This document shows, piece after piece, positions 35,898 to 44,831 of a stretch of DNA of 64,000 bases. Each line of letters opens with the position of its first letter. Within the stretch, counting starts at the first letter, position 1. Both the position numbers and the translations under genes were made by a program. A model generated the notes under the pieces. That model worked only from the letters and a program-made list of their open reading frames with translations, did not search any database and was not told where the DNA came from. The DNA lies in contig NZ_KB907549.1 of NCBI RefSeq assembly GCF_000382125.1, positions 336,965 to 400,964 of the forward strand, in the 5' to 3' direction. This stretch comes from Eudoraea adriatica DSM 19308. GTDB lineage: Bacteria > Bacteroidota > Bacteroidia > Flavobacteriales > Flavobacteriaceae.

Positions 35898-36734
35898 ATG
35901 CTATCCAGAAAAGATTTCTTATTGCAATCCACTATTTTTACTACAGGGTCTTTCCTGCTGCCTTCCTTTACCTATGCTTCAGTTATAAAACAGCATTTTG
36001 GGGTTCAATTGTATTCATTTCGCAACGAAATGGCTAAAGATGCCATTGGGACATTAAAACAAATTGCCTCTCTTGGCTTTAAAGAAATTGAAACGGCCCG
36101 AAGTCAGAAAGGGCACTACTACGGTCTTGCCCCTGCAGAGATGAAAGCGGTTTGTAAAGATCTCAATATGAACCTGAAGAGTGGACATGTTCATTTAGAT
36201 AATAAATGGCAACAAACCATGGAAGAAGCTGTGGAATCTGGTCAGGAGTATCTTATCTGTTCTTCAATGCCCAGCCAGGGACAAACCATAGATAACTATA
36301 AAAAGGTGGCTGAAGAATTTAATAAAGCCGGCGAGGCATGTAAAAAGTTGAATCTTAAATTTGGTTATCACAATCATGAATATGAATTTGAAACCGAAAA
36401 TAATCAGGTTCTTTACGATGTTCTCCTAAAAAATACCGAGGCAGATCTCGTTTATATGGAGTTAGATCTGGGATGGGTTATTGTGGCAGGTAAGGACCCT
36501 TTAGACTACTTTAAAAAGTATCCGGGAAGATTTCCTTTATGGCACCTCAAGGATATGGATATGGATAAGAAAGAAAGTACTGAATTTGGAAAAGGTGGCC
36601 TCGATATTCCTCGAATGATGGCCCATAAAAAGGAATCGGGTGTAAAGCACATCTTCATAGAACAGGAAGAATATGCCAGCAATCCTTTGGAAAGCATGAA
36701 ACATAATATGGCTTTTTTAAAAAACCTTTCATAG
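35898..36734 (+). CDS. Exported TIM-barrel sugar isomerase/epimerase (AP endonuclease 2 fold)
   Basis: A 278-residue protein with an N-terminal export signal (SRKDFLLQS plus a hydrophobic stretch, ending TYAS). The TIM-barrel follows from about residue 33 (GVQLYSFRNE), with metal-site segments FGYHNHEYEF, MELDLGWV and WHLKDMD. The xylose-isomerase-like superfamily often accompanies Gfo/Idh enzymes in 3-keto-sugar and inositol pathways, both represented in this window. The next gene is an NRAMP transporter 30 bp downstream. The substrate is not known. Confidence 0.8.
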   Translation: MLSRKDFLLQSTIFTTGSFLLPSFTYASVIKQHFGVQLYSFRNEMAKDAIGTLKQIASLGFKEIETARSQKGHYYGLAPAEMKAVCKDLNMNLKSGHVHLDNKWQQTMEEAVESGQEYLICSSMPSQGQTIDNYKKVAEEFNKAGEACKKLNLKFGYHNHEYEFETENNQVLYDVLLKNTEADLVYMELDLGWVIVAGKDPLDYFKKYPGRFPLWHLKDMDMDKKESTEFGKGGLDIPRMMAHKKESGVKHIFIEQEEYASNPLESMKHNMAFLKNLS

Positions 36735-36764
36735 AAATTAGTTTATTGGGCCCATAAAAAAACA

Positions 36765-38123
36765 ATGTCTGAAATAATAGATCCATACTCACTTTCCCCT
36801 GATAAAATTAAACAACCTCCTTCAACCTTTAAAGGACGTTTGAAATTTTTGGGGCCCAGCTTCATACTTTCTGCTTCAATTGTCGGATCGGGAGAATTAA
36901 TAGCAACAACCACTTTAGGAGCCGAAGCAGGGTTTATAACTTTTTGGGTGATCATTGTGAGCTGCATAGTAAAAGTTGCGGTTCAGTTAGAATTTGGAAA
37001 ACATACGATCCTTACCGGCGAAACAGCTATGCAGGCCTTCAATAAGCTTCCCGGGCCTGTTTTTGGGAAAGCCAGGTGGACTGTTTGGACTGTATTGGCT
37101 GTAATGATCATAAAACTTCTGCAAGTTGGAGGTATCGTAGGAGGCGTAGCTATAATCTTAAATATGGCTATCCCCGGAATTGGCGTACCGGCATTTTGTT
37201 TTGGGATTGCAATAATCGTGGCGTTGATGATTTTCAGAGGGTATTACTCTTTTATTGAAAAATTTTCCCTCAGTATGATCGGATTCTTTACAATATTCAC
37301 ATTTGCCTCCCTGTATTTTCTAAAATTTACCCCCTATAACATAGCCTTTGAAAGTATCTGGAGTGGCCTTCAGTTTAATTTGCCTAAAGAAGCAGTAGCC
37401 GTTGCTATAGGTGCTTTTGGGATAACAGGTGTTGGTGGAGATGAAATAATACATTATAACTATTGGTGCCTTGAAAAAGGCTATGCCGCATTTACAGGCA
37501 AGAATGACAATTCGAAAGAATGGAAAATAAGGGCTCAGGGCTGGTTAAAAGTAATGAAACTCGATGCAATTATTGCCATGTTAATCTATACCTCTGTAAC
37601 CGCAGCTTTTTATTTACTGGGGGCAGCCGTACTCCATGCTCAGGGTTTTGTGCCCGAAGGATACGCCATGGTAGAGACGCTCTCTGCTATGTACACAGAA
37701 TCATTAGGCCCTCATGCAAAATCTGTATTCCTAATTGGGGCTTTTATTACCTTGTTCTCCACACTGTTCGCCGCTTTGGCGGCATGGACCAGGCAGATTA
37801 CCGACATATTTGGTCAAATAGGATGGATTAGCTTTTCAGATTTTAAACAAAGAAAAAAAACAATAGCGGTCCTAGCATGGGTAGTGCCTTTATTATGGGC
37901 TTTGCTGTTTGTCTTTATTAAGTTGCCGGTATTAATGGTTCTTACCGGCGGTATTATCGGATCTTTCCTGCTTTTTCTCGTGGTCTATTCAGTAATTCAT
38001 TTCAGATATTTAAGAGGGCAGCCCCTGTTTAAACCAGGATTTTTTTATGATCTTATCTTATGGTTGAGTATATTAAGTATTCTTGGTGTTGGTATTTTAG
38101 GTATTGTCAAATTATTCGGCTGA
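36765..38123 (+). CDS. NRAMP-family divalent metal transporter
   Basis: A 452-residue membrane protein with about eleven segments and the overall NRAMP pattern (LGPSFILSASIVGSGELIATT in helix 1). Classical manganese/iron members have a DPGN motif in helix 1; here the corresponding position reads IVGSGE, so the metal-binding Asp-Asn pair is absent. It therefore belongs to the divergent NRAMP-related group and its substrate may not be Mn or Fe. It follows the TIM-barrel gene and precedes the amidohydrolase by 36 bp. Confidence 0.75.
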   Translation: MSEIIDPYSLSPDKIKQPPSTFKGRLKFLGPSFILSASIVGSGELIATTTLGAEAGFITFWVIIVSCIVKVAVQLEFGKHTILTGETAMQAFNKLPGPVFGKARWTVWTVLAVMIIKLLQVGGIVGGVAIILNMAIPGIGVPAFCFGIAIIVALMIFRGYYSFIEKFSLSMIGFFTIFTFASLYFLKFTPYNIAFESIWSGLQFNLPKEAVAVAIGAFGITGVGGDEIIHYNYWCLEKGYAAFTGKNDNSKEWKIRAQGWLKVMKLDAIIAMLIYTSVTAAFYLLGAAVLHAQGFVPEGYAMVETLSAMYTESLGPHAKSVFLIGAFITLFSTLFAALAAWTRQITDIFGQIGWISFSDFKQRKKTIAVLAWVVPLLWALLFVFIKLPVLMVLTGGIIGSFLLFLVVYSVIHFRYLRGQPLFKPGFFYDLILWLSILSILGVGILGIVKLFG

Positions 38124-38159
38124 TTCTTGCTGGGAAAATGAATTGAAAAAAAATATATT

Positions 38160-39809
38160 ATGAACTTAAAACACTTTGTAATTACATTAACTGTAATTGG
38201 AGTTCTAATCGGGTGTGAGAACCAGAAATCTTATGATCTTGTCATTAGAAATGGTACTATAATAGATGGCTCAGGTGAAAAATCATTTAAAGGAAGTATT
38301 GCGATCAATGCCGATACCATAGCTGCGATTGGCGATTTAAAAAATGTTGTTGGATCGGTAGAAATAGATGCCAGTGGACTTACAGTTGCTCCCGGGTTTA
38401 TAAATATGTTGAGTTGGGCCAATGTTTCTCTTATTGAAGATGGAAGATCGCAAGGTGATATAAGACAAGGTGTAACCCTTGAGGTTATGGGTGAAGGACA
38501 TTCTATGGGCCCGTTAAATGAGGCTATGAAATTGGAAATGAAAGAATCGCAACAAAATATCACTTATGATATTAACTGGACTACCCTTGGAGAATATCTG
38601 GAGTATCTTGAAGAAAAAGGCATTTCTACAAATATCGCTTCTTTTGTTGGCAATGGAACTTTAAGGGAATATGTTATGAATTATGAGACCAGGCTTCCAA
38701 ATGCAACTGAATTGGAAAAAATGAAAGAGCTTGCTAAAGAGGCTATGGAGGAAGGTGCAGTTGGCCTTTCCACATCTTTAATCTACGTGCCCAGCGGGCA
38801 TGCTAAAACTGAGGAAATTATTGAATTAGCCAAAGTTGCCGCAACTTATGATGGAATGTATGTATCGCATATCAGGGATGAAGAAGAACATCTTCTTGAT
38901 GCGGTTCAGGAACTTATTACAATATCCAGAGAAGCGGAGATACGCTCAGAAATATACCACTTTAAAGCTTCAGGCAATGCCAACTGGCATTTACTGGACA
39001 GTGCAATAACACTTGTAGATAACGCACGAAAAGAAGGCCTCCCTATAACCACTGATATGTATATGTATAATGCCAGTTCTACAGGGCTCAACGTAGTATT
39101 ACCGGCATGGGCAAAAGAAGGCGGACACAAGAAAACCATGGAACTTATTGCGCAACCGGAAAAAAGGAATCAGATGATTAAGGAAATAGATTTTCATGTA
39201 CCTCCGGAAAAGATTCTTTTAGTTGGTTTCCGAAATGAACAAATGAGACAACTTATTGGCAAAACACTCGGCGAAATAGCTGAAGATAGGAATATATCTG
39301 CGGCGGAAGCCGTGGTTGATTTAATACAGGAAGACAATAGCAGAATTCAGGTTGTCTATTTCTCAATGTCTGAAGAAAACATTAAAAAGAAATTAGCACT
39401 TCCTTATATGGCCATTTGCTCTGATGCCGGATCTTATACAAACGAAGGTGTATTTTTGGAACAAAGTACGCATCCAAGGGCCTATGGATCATTTGCACGC
39501 TTATTAGGTCATTTTGTACGTGATGAAAAAGTTATTTCTCTGGAGGAGGCTATTTATAAACTTACCTCTCTTCCTGCAACAAATTTAAAACTAAAGAATA
39601 GGGGCTTGCTTAAAGCCGGTTATTATGCAGATGTGGTCCTTTTTGATGCAGATAAAATAAAAGACAATGCTACCTTTGCCAATCCTCATCAATATACCAC
39701 AGGTATGAAGTATGTATTTGTAAATGGTATCCCGGTGCTCCGGGATGGGGAACATACCGGTGCTTTCCCGGGCAGGGTTGTTCGTGGTCCAGGGTGGAAG
39801 GGGAATTAA
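38160..39809 (+). CDS. D-aminoacylase-like amidohydrolase lipoprotein, altered metal motif
   Basis: A predicted lipoprotein (Cys19) of 549 residues in the N-acyl-D-amino-acid deacylase group. The usual HTHSD metal motif after the first beta strand reads MLSWAN (83-88), and the bridging Cys region reads EVMGEGH (108-114) instead of an NCG-type loop. Histidines in SHIRDE and YHFKASG and the Asp of CSDAGSY are kept. The enzyme is thus either a one-metal variant with a different ligand set or acts on another substrate. It is co-directional with the NRAMP-like gene and the SMP-30 lactonase. Confidence 0.75.
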   Translation: MNLKHFVITLTVIGVLIGCENQKSYDLVIRNGTIIDGSGEKSFKGSIAINADTIAAIGDLKNVVGSVEIDASGLTVAPGFINMLSWANVSLIEDGRSQGDIRQGVTLEVMGEGHSMGPLNEAMKLEMKESQQNITYDINWTTLGEYLEYLEEKGISTNIASFVGNGTLREYVMNYETRLPNATELEKMKELAKEAMEEGAVGLSTSLIYVPSGHAKTEEIIELAKVAATYDGMYVSHIRDEEEHLLDAVQELITISREAEIRSEIYHFKASGNANWHLLDSAITLVDNARKEGLPITTDMYMYNASSTGLNVVLPAWAKEGGHKKTMELIAQPEKRNQMIKEIDFHVPPEKILLVGFRNEQMRQLIGKTLGEIAEDRNISAAEAVVDLIQEDNSRIQVVYFSMSEENIKKKLALPYMAICSDAGSYTNEGVFLEQSTHPRAYGSFARLLGHFVRDEKVISLEEAIYKLTSLPATNLKLKNRGLLKAGYYADVVLFDADKIKDNATFANPHQYTTGMKYVFVNGIPVLRDGEHTGAFPGRVVRGPGWKGN

Positions 39810-39837
39810 ATCATTGTATCCTTTTAAATATAACTAC

Positions 39838-40728
39838 ATGAAAAAATTAAGTGCAACAGTAATCTTATTAATTTCAATAGGGTGTTATGCCCAAAAATCG
39901 GAATTGGTGGCCGATAACGCCACTCTAACCCTTGTAGCCGCGGATTACAAATTTACTGAAGGACCGGCTATGGCTAAAAATGGCGATGTATACTTCACCG
40001 ATCAACCAAATAACAGAATTATTAAATGGAATGCATCAGATAACTCAGTTGCCGTTTATATAGAAGAAGCAGGGAGAGCTAACGGACTCTACTTTGATCA
40101 TGATGGGAGTCTTTTGGCATGTGCCGATGAAAACTTTGAACTTTGGAAAATAGATAAGAACAAAAATCATGTAGTACTGGTCGACGAATTTCAAGGAAAA
40201 AAACTCAATGGGCCCAATGACTTGTGGGTAGACTTAAAAGGTGGGATTTATTTTACAGATCCCTATTATCAAAGACCTTATTGGGAACGCAAAGAGAAAG
40301 AAATTGAAGAAGAAAGGGTTTACTATTTAAACCCTGAACGGACTGAGTTGCGCATTGTGGCGAACGATTTTGTACAGCCCAATGGTATAATAGGAACACC
40401 GGATGGTAAAATGATTTATATCGCGGATATAGGCGATAAAAAAACCTATAGCTTTTCTATTTCTGAAAATGGTGACCTTTACAATAAGACCTTATTTACG
40501 GAGCTGGGGTCAGACGGGATGACAATAGATAATAAAGGCAATGTTTATTTGACCGGAAATGGAGTTACCGTTTTTAATAAAAAAGGTGAAGAAATACTAC
40601 AAATTCCGGTACCACAAAAATGGACAGCCAATGTTACGTTCGGCGGGCCTGATCAGAGCGTCTTATTCATTACTGCAATGAACTCGGTCTATACCCTGGA
40701 TATGAAAGTAAATGGTGTTCGATACTAA
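39838..40728 (+). CDS. SMP-30/gluconolactonase-family protein, exported
   Basis: A 296-residue six-bladed beta-propeller with a signal sequence ending GCYAQ, which could also act as a lipobox. The calcium-site residues of the SMP-30/lactonase fold are visible: the Glu in FTEGPA, the Asn in NGPNDLW and the Asp in YIADIGD. Members hydrolyse sugar lactones. The start is ATG 39838, because an in-frame extension upstream would overlap the amidohydrolase and lack a signal peptide. It follows that gene by 28 bp. Confidence 0.85.
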   Translation: MKKLSATVILLISIGCYAQKSELVADNATLTLVAADYKFTEGPAMAKNGDVYFTDQPNNRIIKWNASDNSVAVYIEEAGRANGLYFDHDGSLLACADENFELWKIDKNKNHVVLVDEFQGKKLNGPNDLWVDLKGGIYFTDPYYQRPYWERKEKEIEEERVYYLNPERTELRIVANDFVQPNGIIGTPDGKMIYIADIGDKKTYSFSISENGDLYNKTLFTELGSDGMTIDNKGNVYLTGNGVTVFNKKGEEILQIPVPQKWTANVTFGGPDQSVLFITAMNSVYTLDMKVNGVRY

Positions 40729-40808
40729 TTTAAGAATATGATCCATATCATTGTGAAAAAAGAAAAAACTTTCTAAATAGACCTATATAGAAACGTAAAA
40801 CCGGATTC

Positions 40809-41546
40809 TTGAAAAAATTTCTAATTCTTCAAATGCGCCCGGAAACTGAAGCTTGTGAAAGTGAGCTTAATGCAATTTTGCGTTTTGGTGGTTTAACTCG
40901 TGAAGAGGTCTGCCGTATCAGGGTTGAACAAAAGGACATCAGAGATATAGACATAAATAATTATTCCGCCATAATTGCAGGTGGAAGCCCTTTTGATATA
41001 AGCATCCCGGAAGTAAAAAAAAGTAGCATGCAAAAAAGGGTTGAAGTTTTCTTTAATTCTCTTTTTGACAAAGTAATCCCTGAAGATTTTCCGTTTCTTG
41101 GAGCTTGTTCAGGCAATGGACTATTAGGAAGATACTGCGGGACTTCCATTTCTGGTAAATACGCAGAAACTTTAAGAAGTGTTGAGGTATGGGTTACGAA
41201 AGAAGGGGCTGAAGATCCATTATTGAAAGGCCTTCCAAAGAAATTCTCCGCATTGGCGGGGCATAAAGAAGCTTGCGATACTGTTCCCCGGGGGGCTGTT
41301 CTCCTGGTTACTTCAGATCCTTGCCCGGTGCAGATGTTTAGGATCAAAAAAAATATTTATGCTACTCAATTTCATCCTGAAGCAGATGCCGAAGAATTCA
41401 TACTGCGAATTAGAATTTATAAATATGCGGGATATTTCCAACCCGAGGAAGCAGAAGAACTAAGCGCTGCCATTAGAGAATCTCATACCCCGGTCCCCAG
41501 GGAAATACTGCGTCGATTTGTAGACAGATACAGATCTGAAAAATAA
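40809..41546 (+). CDS. Class I glutamine amidotransferase-like protein (GuaA N-domain type)
   Basis: A 245-residue stand-alone GATase-1 domain. The nucleophile elbow is GACSG (Cys101), with the His-Glu pair in TQFHPEAD near residue 188. The elbow carries SGNG instead of the common YGHQ, as in other stand-alone GMP-synthase-like amidotransferases. The start is TTG 40809; no in-frame ATG is nearby. No synthetase partner lies next to it, so the acceptor of the ammonia, or a different hydrolytic role, is unknown. Confidence 0.78.
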   Translation: MKKFLILQMRPETEACESELNAILRFGGLTREEVCRIRVEQKDIRDIDINNYSAIIAGGSPFDISIPEVKKSSMQKRVEVFFNSLFDKVIPEDFPFLGACSGNGLLGRYCGTSISGKYAETLRSVEVWVTKEGAEDPLLKGLPKKFSALAGHKEACDTVPRGAVLLVTSDPCPVQMFRIKKNIYATQFHPEADAEEFILRIRIYKYAGYFQPEEAEELSAAIRESHTPVPREILRRFVDRYRSEK

Positions 41547-41611
41547 TTTTTACCCAATTCTTTTATTTAGCTTCTTTTTAGTAATTTATACCTGAATTTT
41601 ATTGAGGAGTT

Positions 41612-42085
41612 ATGGCTGGCCATTCACTTACTATTAATAACCAAACTTACAATGTAGAAATAAAGGGGGAGACTACTTTACTCTGGGTATTGCGCGAGCA
41701 TCTTGGACTCACCGGCACAAAATATGGCTGTGGCATAGCTTTATGTGGCTCTTGTACGGTGCATCTGGACGGTAAGCCGGTCAGATCATGCACATTGCCC
41801 TTGAGTGCACTGAAAAAAGATCAAAAAATAACAACAATAGAAGGTTTATCCCAAAATGGTGATCATGAGATTCAGAAAGCGTGGATAGAAGCTCAAGCCC
41901 CTCAATGTGGCTATTGCCAAACAGGACAGATTATGCAGGCCGCGGCCTTACTTACCGAAAACCCTAATCCAACTAGGGAAGAGATAAAAACATATATGAA
42001 TGGAAATCTATGCCGGTGTGGTACGTATTTACGCATTTTGCGAGCCATAGAAATAGCGGCAGAAAAAATAGCAGCAAACACTTAA
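41612..42085 (+). CDS. (2Fe-2S) subunit of a molybdenum hydroxylase (IorA-like)
   Basis: A 157-residue iron-sulfur subunit of the xanthine oxidase family. The plant-type [2Fe-2S] site is CGIALCGSC with a fourth Cys in VRSC, and the second helical-domain cluster has CGYCQTGQ and CRCGTY. It passes electrons from the molybdenum subunit encoded 34 bp downstream. The pair matches the two-subunit isoquinoline/aldehyde oxidoreductases that lack a FAD subunit. No cytochrome partner gene is adjacent, so the final acceptor is unclear. Confidence 0.9.
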   Translation: MAGHSLTINNQTYNVEIKGETTLLWVLREHLGLTGTKYGCGIALCGSCTVHLDGKPVRSCTLPLSALKKDQKITTIEGLSQNGDHEIQKAWIEAQAPQCGYCQTGQIMQAAALLTENPNPTREEIKTYMNGNLCRCGTYLRILRAIEIAAEKIAANT

Positions 42086-42119
42086 AAAGATTTAAGGGCA
42101 TATAACTTTAGATACAATA

Positions 42120-44288
42120 ATGAATAAGTCTGTAAGTAGAAGAGAATTTCTTAAAACCTCCGGTGGGGTTGCCTTATTTATTGGTGTTTCCGGCATTCTG
42201 CCTCAGATGATTTCTTGTAAAAGCAAAAAAGAAGTTCAGGGAATTATACAAAAGCATCCGCTAACTGCCTGGGTACAATTAACCGATGACGGCAGGGTTA
42301 TTATTTACAACCCGGCAGCAGAATTGGGCCAGGGATCCATGACTTCATTACCTGCAATTTTTGCAGAAGAAATGGATGCAGATTGGTCTACGGTCTCAGT
42401 AGAATTCTCGCCCCAGGTATCTGCTATTTACGGATCGGATAAATGGAGTCCAAATAATAAGGTAATGCTTACTGCAGGAAGCAGGATAACCTATGGTTAT
42501 TATTCTATTATGAGGCAAGCCGGGGCTCAGGCCCGTTATATTTTAATGCATAGTGCAGCCGAACTTTGGAAAACCCCCTTAGAAGGCCTTAGCACGGCCA
42601 ATGGCCGGATAATGGACAATCAGGGCGGCAGGAGTATTAGTTATGGTGAACTTGTACCTCATCTGACCATGCCTGATAAGCTGCCGGAATTCTCTGAACC
42701 GGACTTCAAGGATCCTAAAAATTATCGGTTTATAGGAATAGATCAACCCAGAGTAGATATTCCCGAAAAAGTGAAGGGAACCACCAGATTTGCAATCGAT
42801 ATTAAATTACCGGAAATGCTCTTTGGCGTACTGGAGCGTGGAAAAGTGCATGGGGCAAGCCCAAAGCTCAATAATGAGTCGGAAATACTCGCACTCGAAG
42901 GAGTGCTAAAGCTGGTTCGTTTTGATTATGCAATAGGGATTATTACGGAAACCATTGAGCAGGCTCTGGCCGCGAAAAAACTGCTGGATATTACCTGGAG
43001 TGAAGCACCTTCAAACGGTTTCAATTCCCAGGAATGTTTCAAGAAATATGGCGAAATAGCAGCAGATAAGTCAACCGGTAAAGTGATAGTAAATGAAGGA
43101 GATATTAGTATCGCTATTAAATCAGCCGATAAAAAGTTTACAGTTGATTTTAAAAATGATTATGTCTATCACGCCCAAATGGAACCCCTTAATGCTGTTG
43201 TACAGGTTGGTAAAGACGGAAATTCAGCTGAGGTCTGGGTTGGAAGTCAGCAGGGCTTCGATTCTAAGCTTGGTATACCAAAGTACCTTGGGATTCCGGA
43301 AGAAAATGTAAAAATAAATTTGCAGTATTTGGGAGGGGGATTCGGAAGAAGGAGTATGACCGATTTTGTTTTGGAAGGAACAGGTTTGGCCAGGGAGGTT
43401 GCTCCCAGACCTGTTAAATTAATTTGGACCCGTGAAGATGATGTCAGATATGGCGCATACAGACCGCTGACTTTACAACGATTAATAGCTGCCACGGATT
43501 CCCAGGGAAATATTACAGGTTTTTCACATTGTGTTGTTGGGGATGGCGGTAATTTGGTTGCCAGTGGTATTCAAATAGATTATTATGATATACCCAATAA
43601 ATTTGCAGAATGGCGGGAAGTTTCTGAAGGTATCAGATTAAAACACTGGCGTTCCGTGGGACATGGACCAAACAAATTTGCTATAGAATGTATGATTGAT
43701 GAAATAGCTACCTATTTCAGGAAAGATCCGGCCGATTTTAGAAAAAAATTGCTGGCCAAGTCACCAAGGGCACTGGCCACCCTGGAAAAAGCAATAGAAA
43801 TGTCTGATTGGGGTTCTGAAACTGATTCTAACCGTGCAAAAGGAATTGCTTTCCTGGAGCGCAGTGGAACTCTTAGCACCGGTGTTTGTGAAATTTCAGT
43901 AAATAGAACAACGGGCAAAATAAACGTTCATAAATTTTGGAGTGCCAGTGATGCAGGAATCATAATACAACCAGACAATGTTAAAGCTCAAATGGAAGGT
44001 GGAATATTAATGGGGATTAGCAGTGTCCTCAAAGAACAGCTGACTATCGTTAACGGCCAGATACAACAGTCTAACTTCGATGATTACGAAATATTGCGAA
44101 TGGCAGATATCCCTGATAGCATAGAAACGGAAATAATCGAATCTCGAGAAACACCCCGTGGTGTGGGAGAATCCGGAACGCCTTTAGTGGCATGTGCCAT
44201 TGCCAACGCATTCCTCAAATTAACCGGTAAACCGCTCAGGCATTTGCCTTTCACTCAGGAAAGGGTATTAAAAGTCTTAAATACCTGA
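42120..44288 (+). CDS. Molybdopterin-binding subunit of a molybdenum hydroxylase (IorB-like)
   Basis: The catalytic subunit, 722 residues, with a twin-arginine signal (SRREFLKTSGG) indicating export in folded form with the cofactor. Molybdopterin-binding segments are visible: GQGSMTSLP, GGGFGRRS, and ETPRGVGESGTP with the conserved catalytic Glu near the C-terminus. Such enzymes hydroxylate aldehydes or N-heterocycles using water. It forms a two-gene operon with the iron-sulfur subunit. The substrate cannot be read from the sequence. Maturation genes are not next to it. Confidence 0.88.
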   Translation: MNKSVSRREFLKTSGGVALFIGVSGILPQMISCKSKKEVQGIIQKHPLTAWVQLTDDGRVIIYNPAAELGQGSMTSLPAIFAEEMDADWSTVSVEFSPQVSAIYGSDKWSPNNKVMLTAGSRITYGYYSIMRQAGAQARYILMHSAAELWKTPLEGLSTANGRIMDNQGGRSISYGELVPHLTMPDKLPEFSEPDFKDPKNYRFIGIDQPRVDIPEKVKGTTRFAIDIKLPEMLFGVLERGKVHGASPKLNNESEILALEGVLKLVRFDYAIGIITETIEQALAAKKLLDITWSEAPSNGFNSQECFKKYGEIAADKSTGKVIVNEGDISIAIKSADKKFTVDFKNDYVYHAQMEPLNAVVQVGKDGNSAEVWVGSQQGFDSKLGIPKYLGIPEENVKINLQYLGGGFGRRSMTDFVLEGTGLAREVAPRPVKLIWTREDDVRYGAYRPLTLQRLIAATDSQGNITGFSHCVVGDGGNLVASGIQIDYYDIPNKFAEWREVSEGIRLKHWRSVGHGPNKFAIECMIDEIATYFRKDPADFRKKLLAKSPRALATLEKAIEMSDWGSETDSNRAKGIAFLERSGTLSTGVCEISVNRTTGKINVHKFWSASDAGIIIQPDNVKAQMEGGILMGISSVLKEQLTIVNGQIQQSNFDDYEILRMADIPDSIETEIIESRETPRGVGESGTPLVACAIANAFLKLTGKPLRHLPFTQERVLKVLNT

Positions 44289-44448
44289 TTTACATTAGGT
44301 TGAAAGTCTATTTGCAATAAGGGTTAACCCATCATTTTTATTACCTTTAGCGTGTGCTTAAAAAAATCTATAAGAAGGATTTTAAAGCCGGTGTATTTTA
44401 GCGTTTCAGATCAATTATTAAAGTCAATTACTTCAGATGTAAGCCAAA

Positions 44449-44826
44449 ATGAAAAGAAGAAATTTTCTGTTAGTATCTTTTTTTGCCTTAGTTCTGGGCT
44501 TAATTTCACTTTGGTATTTGAAGTTTAAATCTGCAACGACCAAAGCACTTGGCTATCCTGAAGAACTTTCAGAAATCTGTGATCGGAAAACTTTAATTCA
44601 TATTGGAAATACGTATCGGAAACTAACCAATGAGAATACTAAAAACCATTTGGAAGAACTTTTGCTTCAGGATGCAGGAATGATGGAAACCAAGCTAAAA
44701 ATGAACTTAAGAACTAAAACAACGGATGACTTTAGAACCGGAAATACTATCCTAGTTGATGGCTGGTTACTCTCTAAAACAGAAGCCAGGCAATGTGCTT
44801 ATTTATCAATGTCTGAAGCAAATTAA
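44449..44826 (+). CDS. Small subunit partner of GMC oxidoreductase (gluconate dehydrogenase subunit 3-like)
   Basis: A 125-residue protein with an N-terminal membrane segment preceded by KRRN, a possible export signal. It has a helical domain after that, typical in size and position of the subunit-3 chaperone/export partner of membrane gluconate 2-dehydrogenase-type flavoenzymes. It ends 5 bp before the GMC oxidoreductase start. The pairing is the main evidence, because sequence similarity is weak. The 160-bp gap upstream of it holds no gene. Confidence 0.6.
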   Translation: MKRRNFLLVSFFALVLGLISLWYLKFKSATTKALGYPEELSEICDRKTLIHIGNTYRKLTNENTKNHLEELLLQDAGMMETKLKMNLRTKTTDDFRTGNTILVDGWLLSKTEARQCAYLSMSEAN

Positions 44827-44831
44827 AATTT

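Noticed and set aside
39724-39837. Longer N-terminus for the SMP-30 protein overlapping the amidohydrolase
   Set aside because: The extension would bury the signal peptide that begins at ATG 39838.
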